From NCBI RefSeq assembly GCF_028823535.1, contig NZ_JAQIYM010000009.1, forward strand, positions 248,001 to 312,000: 64,000 nt of DNA, given 5' to 3'. The DNA comes from Pseudomonas serbica (GTDB lineage Bacteria > Pseudomonadota > Gammaproteobacteria > Pseudomonadales > Pseudomonadaceae). Shown here piece after piece: positions 25,486-32,110 of this stretch; position 1 is the stretch's first letter, and every line of letters starts with the position of its first letter. The notes beneath the pieces were generated by a model. The model had not been told where the DNA came from, did not search any database, and saw only the letters and a program-made list of their open reading frames with translations. The position numbers and the translations under genes were made by a program.

Positions 25486-26841
25486 TTATTCCTGAACGGG
25501 CGTCAGGGCGATCCGCAAAGCCTCGATGGCAGCATCGCGCGCGGCACTGTCAGCGAACGCCGGGCTGTCACCCACGCACTGACCTTCAAGCCAGACGCTG
25601 AAGGCCAGGTCTTCGCTGCGCACGTCCAAAGGCTGGCCCGATTGCAGTTGCTTGGTCACCTGACCGGCGGTTTTACCGTCGGCAAAGTTACGCGACAGCA
25701 ATAGTTGCTCGCCATCGGCCGCCAGCAGACGGAAGCGGAAACTGCCGTCGTCTTCGCGGAAGCTGACAAAACGTGCAGCCTTCACGGCTTTCTTCTTGGT
25801 GGTCGCCGCCACTTGGGTCTGGGCAACGAACGAACGCAGGCCCACCGCTTCACGCAACTCGTTGAGGAAAGGGGTCGCGACCGCACGAGCCTTTTTCGCA
25901 CCGTGTTGCAGGATGTCTTCAAGGTCCGCCGGACGCTCGATCAACTGGTTGTACCGCTCGCGGGATTCGCCCAGTTCGCTGTCCAGCAGCTGGAACAGGC
26001 GATTCTTCGCCTCGCCCCAACCCAGGCCCTGCAGCAGATCGCTGCGGAACTCGTCGGCTTGCGCTGGAGTGGCGAACGCCTGGAACAGGGTGAACAGGTG
26101 CGAGTTGTCCGGATCCTTTGCCTCGCCCGGTGCACGGGAGTCGGTGACGATACGGGAAATCGCGTCCTTCATTTCCTTGGCGCTGCTGAACAACGGGATG
26201 GTGTTGTCGTAGCTCTTCGACATCTTGCGGCCGTCCAGGCCCGGCAGCGTGGCCACGCTTTCCTCGATCAGCGCTTCGGGCATGGTGAAGAATTCCTTGC
26301 CCTGGCCGAACAGGTGGTTGAAGCGCTGACCGATGTCCCGGGCCATTTCCACGTGCTGGATCTGGTCGCGACCGACCGGCACCTTGTGTGCGTTGAACAT
26401 CAGGATGTCCGCGGCCATCAGCACCGGATAGCTGTACAGGCCCATGGTGATACCGGCGTCCGGGTCTTCACCGGTCTCGACGTTCTTGTCCACCGAGGCC
26501 TTGTAGGCGTGGGCACGGTTGAGCAGGCCCTTGGCGGCGACGCAGGTGAGCAGCCAGGTCAGTTCAGGGATTTCCGGGATGTCGGACTGGCGATAGAAGG
26601 TCACGCGCTCCACATCCAGGCCACCGGCCAGCCAGGTCGCGGCGATTTCCAGACGCGAGCGCTGGATGCGCAGCGGGTCATCGCATTTGATCAGGGCGTG
26701 GTAGTCAGCCAGGAAGTAGAACGAATCGGCATTGCTGTCACGGCTGGCAAGGATCGCCGGGCGAATGGCGCCGGCGTAGTTGCCCAGGTGCGGCGTGCCG
26801 GTGGTGGTAATGCCGGTGAGGATACGGGTACGAGTCGTCAT
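25486..26841 (-). CDS. trpS: Tryptophanyl-tRNA synthetase with C-terminal extension
   Basis: Class I synthetase charging tRNA-Trp. HIGH-like motif TPHLGN (HLGN 18-21) and KMSKS (206-210) are present. The product is 451 residues, roughly 115 longer than E. coli TrpS (334). The excess is C-terminal, following the catalytic/anticodon region, and contains a stretch (FRFRLLAADGEQLLLSRNF...) resembling the small DUF1508/YegP-like beta domain. The ATG at 26841 is preferred; the frame stays open to a TTG at 26865. The hydrolase gene ends 24 bases upstream and may be co-transcribed. Confidence 0.95.
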   Translation of the reverse strand: MTTRTRILTGITTTGTPHLGNYAGAIRPAILASRDSNADSFYFLADYHALIKCDDPLRIQRSRLEIAATWLAGGLDVERVTFYRQSDIPEIPELTWLLTCVAAKGLLNRAHAYKASVDKNVETGEDPDAGITMGLYSYPVLMAADILMFNAHKVPVGRDQIQHVEMARDIGQRFNHLFGQGKEFFTMPEALIEESVATLPGLDGRKMSKSYDNTIPLFSSAKEMKDAISRIVTDSRAPGEAKDPDNSHLFTLFQAFATPAQADEFRSDLLQGLGWGEAKNRLFQLLDSELGESRERYNQLIERPADLEDILQHGAKKARAVATPFLNELREAVGLRSFVAQTQVAATTKKKAVKAARFVSFREDDGSFRFRLLAADGEQLLLSRNFADGKTAGQVTKQLQSGQPLDVRSEDLAFSVWLEGQCVGDSPAFADSAARDAAIEALRIALTPVQE

Positions 26842-26865
26842 GGGTAATCGCTTGTCAGACTGCAA

Positions 26866-27495
26866 TCAATTCGAAAGACGCGGCAGGATCAGATCCTTGA
26901 GATCAGTCAGCTTGCCATGAAAAAAGTGTCCGCATTCTGCCACTTTCAGCAGCTCATGGGGACGTTCGAGCTTGTCGGACCATTGGTAAACCAGCTGCGG
27001 ATCGATGACTTCGTCGGTTTCCGGCTGGATCAAGGTCAATTCGCCGCGCTGTGGCAGTTGATCCTGGGCGCCCAGGCGCATGACGGCCGGTGCGACCATG
27101 AACAGATGCTTGAGCTGCTCGCCCTGCGCTTCCAGGCGGCCGCCGAGACTTGCTGCAACAAATCCGCCAAAGGAAAAACCGAACAGCGTGAGCGGTAGAT
27201 CCGGGTGCCTGGCGCGAAACCATTGGGCTACGGCCTGGGCATCATCGACTTCGCCGGTGCCCATATCGTGGGAGCCTGCGCTGGCACCGACGCCGCGGTA
27301 GTTGAAACGCAAGGTAATCAAACCGGCGTCGCGCGCAGTGCGCTGCAGCGTCGAGACCACTTTGTTGAGCATGGTGCCGCCCTGCACCGGGTTCGGATGG
27401 CAGATGAGCGCCAGGCCTCGCGGCTGCTCGTTATCCAGGTAAAGTGCTTCAAGTTGCCCGACCGGGCCATCAATCACTACGGGGGTTTCACGCAT
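26866..27495 (-). CDS. Alpha/beta hydrolase (COG2945-like)
   Basis: A 209-residue predicted serine hydrolase. It shows an oxyanion region HPNPVQGGTM, RFNYRGVGAS, the nucleophile elbow GFSFGG (Ser in GxSxG), an acid candidate in PETDEVIDP and a C-terminal His in AECGHFFHG. These match small COG2945 hydrolases of unknown substrate found beside trpS in pseudomonads. The start at MRETPVVIDG is used since upstream sequence looks non-coding; no strong Shine-Dalgarno is visible. Divergent from zapG. Confidence 0.85.
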   Translation of the reverse strand: MRETPVVIDGPVGQLEALYLDNEQPRGLALICHPNPVQGGTMLNKVVSTLQRTARDAGLITLRFNYRGVGASAGSHDMGTGEVDDAQAVAQWFRARHPDLPLTLFGFSFGGFVAASLGGRLEAQGEQLKHLFMVAPAVMRLGAQDQLPQRGELTLIQPETDEVIDPQLVYQWSDKLERPHELLKVAECGHFFHGKLTDLKDLILPRLSN

Positions 27496-27639
27496 AAGCA
27501 AGGAAGGAACTCCGTGACCTCGAATCGGGTCGACTCGTCTAGCAAATTGTCTGTGGCTGTCTATTACGAGTGAATCGCGGTATACAGCGCAGGTTCGAGC
27601 CGTTAACGTAAAGCAAAGCCGTTTATAGAGGAAGGACTC

Positions 27640-28074
27640 GTGGAACACTCGCTCTTAGTTTGGTTGTTGCCGACTCTTGCCCTGGTTGTGGGTGTCGCCA
27701 TTGGTTTCCTGATCGCTCGCCTGGCGCCGAATGCCGCGCCTAGCAGCACGCAACGTCAGCTGGACGATATTCAGGAACGTTTCGACAATTATCAGAATGA
27801 GGTGGTGACCCACTTCAACAGCACTGCAACACTGGTCAAGAAACTGACTCAGAGCTATCAGGAAGTGCAGGATCATCTCGCCGAGGGTGCCAATCGCCTG
27901 GCCCTGGACGAACAGACCCGCCAACGCTTGCTAGCCTCCCTGCACGCCGATGCGGCGCAGGCTCCACGGGAACGCCTGACGCCGCCGCGCAATCAGGAGC
28001 CGCCGCGCGACTACGCACCGAAAGCCCCGAACGCACCGGGCATGCTGGACGAGCATTACGGCCTGAAGAAGTAA
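27640..28074 (+). CDS. zapG: Cell division/envelope protein ZapG (YhcB, DUF1043)
   Basis: A 144-residue membrane protein: one N-terminal transmembrane helix (about 5-28), then a long helical, coiled-coil-like cytoplasmic domain with the DUF1043 blocks RQLDDIQERFDNYQNEVVTHF, and a Pro-rich tail ending DEHYGLKK. YhcB/ZapG links peptidoglycan synthesis, envelope growth and division in E. coli. The start is GTG, with GAGGAAGG 6 bases upstream, so the GTG is well supported. Followed by a terminator. Confidence 0.92.
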   Translation: MEHSLLVWLLPTLALVVGVAIGFLIARLAPNAAPSSTQRQLDDIQERFDNYQNEVVTHFNSTATLVKKLTQSYQEVQDHLAEGANRLALDEQTRQRLLASLHADAAQAPRERLTPPRNQEPPRDYAPKAPNAPGMLDEHYGLKK

Positions 28075-28090
28075 TCAGGTTTAAGGTGTG

Positions 28091-28131
28091 AAAAAGCCCT
28101 CGGACGTTTGATTGCCCGGGGGCTTTTTCAT
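28091..28131 (+). terminator. Intrinsic terminator after zapG
   Basis: Stem AAAAAGCCCTCGG (28091-28103) with CCGGGGGCTTTTT (28116-28128), one G-T wobble, ending in a T-run. Confidence 0.85.
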
Positions 28132-28156
28132 TTATGACATTTTCTTTGCCTGTTGC

Positions 28157-28188
28157 GGCCCCATCGCGGGCAAGCCCGCGATGGGGCC
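28157..28188. repeat. REP-like palindrome
   Basis: GGCCCCATCGCGGGC (28157-28171) pairs perfectly with GCCCGCGATGGGGCC (28174-28188), leaving a 2-base loop. A second pseudomonad palindromic repeat type, distinct from the GTGGGAG family, placed between two terminators. Confidence 0.75.
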
Positions 28189-28197
28189 GGCACCGAC

Positions 28198-28240
28198 ACA
28201 AAAAAACGCCCGATCTGTCGAGGATCGGGCGTTTTTTTAT
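28198..28240. terminator. Terminator after the OmpA-like lipoprotein gene
   Basis: Stem CGCCCGATC (28207-28215) / GATCGGGCG (28223-28231), A-run before and seven T after; bidirectional, serving the minus-strand lipoprotein gene. Confidence 0.9.
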
Positions 28241-28271
28241 GCCTGGTGTTCAGTCAGTGCCGAACGGTGCC

Positions 28272-28982
28272 TTACTGCTGGGCACCATACTGCTGGCCTG
28301 GAATCGCCTTCAGGTTGACTTCTACCCGGCGGTTCTGCGCCCGACCATTGGCGTCGGCGTTGCTGGCCACCGGATTATCCGGGCCGGCGCCACGGGCGCT
28401 GAGGTTGGTACCGCTCACGCCTTGCGAGGTCAGGTAGGTCGCCACGCTCTGGGCGCGACGCTGGGACAGGTCCATGTTGTGCTGGCGAGCGCCGGTGCTG
28501 TCGGTGTAGCCAACGATTTCGATCTGGTTCTGATTGAACTCTTTCAGCGAGCCGGCCAGGTTGTTCAGCGGCTGATAGAAGCTCGGTGCGATGTTCGCCG
28601 AATCGGTGGCGAACGTGATGTTGCCAGGCATGATCAGCTTGATCTGATCACCTTGACGCTGCACTTCGACACCGGTGTTGGCCATGCTGGCACGCAGTTT
28701 TTTCTCCTGCTGGTCAGCGTAGTAACCGTAACCGGCGGCGGAAGCACCCACGACAGCGGCACCAATCAGCGCGCCCTTACCACGGTTGTCGTGGTTGATG
28801 GCAGCACCGGCCAGTGCCCCGGCCAGAGCCCCAAGACCACCGTACTTGGCGGTTTTGCTCATGCCCGTGGAGCCGCTATCGGCCTGGCCCTGGCCCTGGC
28901 TGTCGTAGGGGTTGGGCGATGCGCAGCCGGCCAACAGTGCCACGGCAGTAGCGACGATAATCAAACGAGGCGTGGTGAACAT
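28272..28982 (-). CDS. OmpA-family peptidoglycan-binding lipoprotein (YiaD-like)
   Basis: A 236-residue outer-membrane lipoprotein: signal peptide with lipobox LLAGC (Cys20), a glycine-rich glycine-zipper segment (about 48-90, GGLGALAGALAGAAI and GALIGAAVVGASAAGYGYY), then a C-terminal OmpA domain (about 115-228) with ITFATDSANI, EIVGYTDSTG, LSQRRAQSV and NRRVEV, which bind peptidoglycan. Closest named relative is E. coli YiaD. It likely tethers the outer membrane to the wall. Monocistronic. Confidence 0.9.
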   Translation of the reverse strand: MFTTPRLIIVATAVALLAGCASPNPYDSQGQGQADSGSTGMSKTAKYGGLGALAGALAGAAINHDNRGKGALIGAAVVGASAAGYGYYADQQEKKLRASMANTGVEVQRQGDQIKLIMPGNITFATDSANIAPSFYQPLNNLAGSLKEFNQNQIEIVGYTDSTGARQHNMDLSQRRAQSVATYLTSQGVSGTNLSARGAGPDNPVASNADANGRAQNRRVEVNLKAIPGQQYGAQQ

Positions 28983-29085
28983 GTAGAGCTCCTACTTTTT
29001 TGCATTCTGTGGTGCAACGGACTTAGCATCGGACCCTTGCGGGCGTTGGATCATTTCGACCCGTGAAAATTCCACTTGTTACACA

Positions 29086-29730
29086 TCAGGCCCGAACAAA
29101 AGGGTTCTCGCGCATTTCATCGCCCAACCGGGTGTCCGGACCATGCCCGGCCACGACCGTCGCCCCTTCGTCGAGGGTATACAGGCGCTGCTTGATCGAA
29201 CGCACGATGGTCGCCTGATCGCCTCCCCACAGGTCCGTGCGCCCTACCCCGCGCCTGAACAAGGTGTCCCCGGCAATCAGCAACTTCGCATCGGCAAACC
29301 AGAAGCTCATGGAGCCCGGCGTATGACCTGGTGTGTGCAAGGCCACGCCACAGCCACACGCCAGTTCTTCATCGTCGGCCAGCCAGCGGTCCGGCGAGGG
29401 TACCGGCGTATAGGGCACACCGAACATCTGGCATTGCATCTCCAGGTTGTCCCAAAGAAATTGATCTTCCTTGTGCAAATGCAGGGTCGCGCCGGTTTTT
29501 TCCTTCAACTGGCCCGAGGCCAGGAAGTGATCGAGGTGCGCATGGGTGTGAATGATGCTGACCACCTTCAGGCCCAGGGCATCGAGCCGAGCGAGGATCA
29601 GTTCGTGATTGCCACCCGGGTCGACCACGATGGCCTTTTTGGTGATCGGGTCGCCGATGATCGTGCAGTTGCACTGCAACGGGCCGACAGGGAAGGTTTC
29701 GCGGATCAGCGCAGGTTTGGCAGCGTCCAT
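29086..29730 (-). CDS. MBL-fold metallohydrolase (glyoxalase II-like, YcbL type)
   Basis: A 214-residue metallo-beta-lactamase-fold protein. Metal ligands are visible as THAHLDH (HxHxDH), the downstream HTPGHTPGS and AGDTLF, and a final His in VAGHGPDT. Size and motif set match the YcbL subgroup of glyoxalase II-like hydrolases, whose substrates are often S-lactoylglutathione-like thioesters; true activity unknown. Start MDAAKPALI follows AGGA at 6 bases. It is adjacent to, and divergent from, the PAAR module. Confidence 0.87.
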   Translation of the reverse strand: MDAAKPALIRETFPVGPLQCNCTIIGDPITKKAIVVDPGGNHELILARLDALGLKVVSIIHTHAHLDHFLASGQLKEKTGATLHLHKEDQFLWDNLEMQCQMFGVPYTPVPSPDRWLADDEELACGCGVALHTPGHTPGSMSFWFADAKLLIAGDTLFRRGVGRTDLWGGDQATIVRSIKQRLYTLDEGATVVAGHGPDTRLGDEMRENPFVRA

Positions 29731-29961
29731 GGGTGTTCCTGGAAAAAATGGATGGCCTATTCTCGCACAGCTCGACGACATCGCCGATGCCGTCCACTGC
29801 CCCTCCCCCTTCCAGATTGCGGAACAGGACTACAGCAAACAAGGAAACGTCTGATTTACGCCTGACCGCCCCATATTGAACCCTTGCGCTGCACTTTGCC
29901 CTGCCTCCAATCCTTCGGAGGCAGGCGCAATTTGCTCGTCAACGGACAAGGAGTTGCAGCC

Positions 29962-31425
29962 ATGGCCAAGGGATATTTCATTCGCAAGGGCGACAAGACC
30001 AGTTGCGGTGGCGAGGTGCTCGAGGCCGATACCCGCGTGATGATGTTTGGCATCGCCCACGCTCGCGCAGGGGATCGGGTTTCCTGTGGCAAAAACGACG
30101 AAACCTACCAAATCGTCGGTGGCATCTCGTACATGGACAGTCACGGCAGACTGGTAGCTGGCTCGCTGGATAGCCGCAGCAGCTGCCCCTGCAAGGCCAG
30201 TCTCCTCCACTCCTTCACCAACGCCACCTATGAGTCCAAACAAAGTGGTGCGCCGCAATCCGTGAGGAGTGTCCCTCAACAGGAAGCGGCGCCAGTTGCC
30301 CCCAACTACCCGGTCGCCCCGCGACAGTCCGGCTCCACTTCAGCACGGGCGCCCACACCGACGCTCAGCGAACGGCCAGGGACGGTCTGTGAAAACCTTT
30401 GGCGCGGGTACCAGCAAAGGGTTGAAAACGTCGTGGCACCGGGCGGCAAACTGATTGCCGATCCCAAGGCGCGTAACAAGGCGATCAATGCCGCCTACGC
30501 CCAGCTATGGCGCCATGACCCGCGTTTTCAGTGGGCCGGGCTGGCGGCCTTCGCTTCGAAACAGGTGGGCTGTGGATTGCTGCACGCGGCGGATTCGGTC
30601 GAGAAGATTCAGGCGGAAGAAGAGGCGATACAGCAATTGAGGGACAGTGCCAGACAAGGACTGAGAGGCTTGCTCAGTCCCAGTGAGCGGGAAAAGCGCG
30701 CGACCATTCGGGCGTTTGAGCAGCGCCAACGCGAGTACGAGGAGACCAACCGGGACAACCCGGTGTGGGGCTTCACCCATTGGGGGGCCGAGAGTCCGTT
30801 GTATTACTCGCAACGGATGTACCGGTTTGTGTACGAGATGCTGGCGATGGGTAATACCACGCTATTCCTGGATGTGTATCCGTTGCATGTGTTCTATCAG
30901 GAACGGGGGCTAGAAGCGCTGAAGGATTGCCTGGCTTCACGCAGCAGCATTTACGGGCATGGCCAACATCCGGTGCTGTGGCCGGTTGGGCAAAAAACGC
31001 TGGAATTCGGAACTGACCACAAGGAAATCCTATTGGCTTTCGAGGCGATTGAGGCGGGTAACATTGCCAAAAGTGTTGAGCATCTAGCCAGACACGAACA
31101 GGTCAACATCCTGCAACCGGCGATGTACGACGACAGCGGTCTGAAATGGTTATTACGCGGTAACCATGCCTCCTACGTCACCAACATCCCCTCCGGTGCC
31201 GCTCAGGCCATCGAGCTGACGCTGGCCAGCCAGTGCCGTCCAATTGAGGACGGACGCACCATTGGTTTTGGCAGCAATCCCTTTGCCAACTTGGCTGACA
31301 TCGAACGCCGCATGACCTTTGTGCTCAAAGCCGCGGCGCAGTTTGACGATTTGCTGCATAGCGACCAACGCGACCAGATTGAGCAATCGATTCGGGATAT
31401 CGCCTGGGGTGGAGGCGTGCGGTGA
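29962..31425 (+). CDS. PAAR-domain protein with C-terminal DUF2515-like domain, candidate T6SS effector
   Basis: A 487-residue protein. Residues 1-95 are a PAAR domain (GDKTSCGGEVLEADTRVMMFGIAHARAGDRVSCG ... SSCPCKA region), the cone that sharpens the type VI secretion spike. A Pro/Ser/Thr-rich linker (about 100-140) follows. The remainder (about 145-480) is a helical domain of unknown activity; the part reading NAAYAQLWRHDPRFQWAGLAAF and the LFLDVYPLHVFYQ segment remind me of DUF2515 (B. subtilis YppC), which I hold only as a resemblance. Start has AAGGAG upstream. The next gene overlaps by four bases and encodes a membrane-anchored protein, the usual layout of effector and immunity. No other T6SS gene is in the window. 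Toxic activity is inferred, not seen. Confidence 0.75.
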   Translation: MAKGYFIRKGDKTSCGGEVLEADTRVMMFGIAHARAGDRVSCGKNDETYQIVGGISYMDSHGRLVAGSLDSRSSCPCKASLLHSFTNATYESKQSGAPQSVRSVPQQEAAPVAPNYPVAPRQSGSTSARAPTPTLSERPGTVCENLWRGYQQRVENVVAPGGKLIADPKARNKAINAAYAQLWRHDPRFQWAGLAAFASKQVGCGLLHAADSVEKIQAEEEAIQQLRDSARQGLRGLLSPSEREKRATIRAFEQRQREYEETNRDNPVWGFTHWGAESPLYYSQRMYRFVYEMLAMGNTTLFLDVYPLHVFYQERGLEALKDCLASRSSIYGHGQHPVLWPVGQKTLEFGTDHKEILLAFEAIEAGNIAKSVEHLARHEQVNILQPAMYDDSGLKWLLRGNHASYVTNIPSGAAQAIELTLASQCRPIEDGRTIGFGSNPFANLADIERRMTFVLKAAAQFDDLLHSDQRDQIEQSIRDIAWGGGVR

Positions 31426-32036
31426 GCCTGCTGCAGCGCGTGGGCTGGCGACGTGGTGCGTTGGCACTGGCAGTCGCAGCCCTCCTGATAGTGGTGGCGA
31501 CTCAAACACTGTCGGATGAGCCCGAAATCGCCTTGTTGATTGGTGAGCCTTGGGAGGATATGCGAGGTCGCTCCAGTGCGGCCATTGATCCAGCCATTCC
31601 CGGACACTATTGGGGGCGGTTACCCAAGTCCGATGCTCGCCTGCGCTTTGCAGACCCCAAATACGGCTTCGTAACCCCATTGGCCCGTTTCTTCAGTGTG
31701 AGCTTCGAAGATGAGCGGGTCAGCAATGTCCGTATGTCCCCGCAAATCGAGCCACTGTTGCTCGACGACACCCTCAAGGTCGTGCTGGATCTGCAGGAGC
31801 AATGGCGCAACGCTGGTTGGGTACCCATCCGGGTCAAAGATTTCCCATCGTTCGCCGACACCCCGCAATGGCGAGCCCAATTGCGGGATGAGAATAAGGG
31901 CGGCAAAGCATACTGGCACGCGGGCACCCAGTATCAAGTGATGCTGGTGGTCAATCGCTTCACGGATTACAGGCACCCCACCGAGGAGCGCTACCTCATC
32001 AAGCTGTCACTGGCCACGCCATGGACGAACCCTTGA
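31422..32036 (+). CDS. Membrane-anchored protein coupled to the PAAR gene, candidate immunity protein
   Basis: A 204-residue protein starting at GTG inside the PAAR stop codon (GTGA overlap), so the two are translationally coupled. It has a short basic N-terminus and one hydrophobic segment (about 13-29), leaving about 175 residues probably in the periplasm or anchored outside. No family was recognised; visible blocks are GEPWEDMRGRSSAAI, DLQEQWRNAGW and NRFTDYRHPTEERYLIKLSL. Being coupled to a PAAR effector suggests an immunity protein acting at the periplasmic side of the inner membrane, but an adaptor or accessory role is possible. Confidence 0.65.
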   Translation: MSLLQRVGWRRGALALAVAALLIVVATQTLSDEPEIALLIGEPWEDMRGRSSAAIDPAIPGHYWGRLPKSDARLRFADPKYGFVTPLARFFSVSFEDERVSNVRMSPQIEPLLLDDTLKVVLDLQEQWRNAGWVPIRVKDFPSFADTPQWRAQLRDENKGGKAYWHAGTQYQVMLVVNRFTDYRHPTEERYLIKLSLATPWTNP

Positions 32037-32110
32037 CCACACGTCATAAAGACCTGGCGAAGCGGCCAAGGCTGGTTCTTGGCCGCGCCAGCGAGAAAAC
32101 TCGCCCAACG

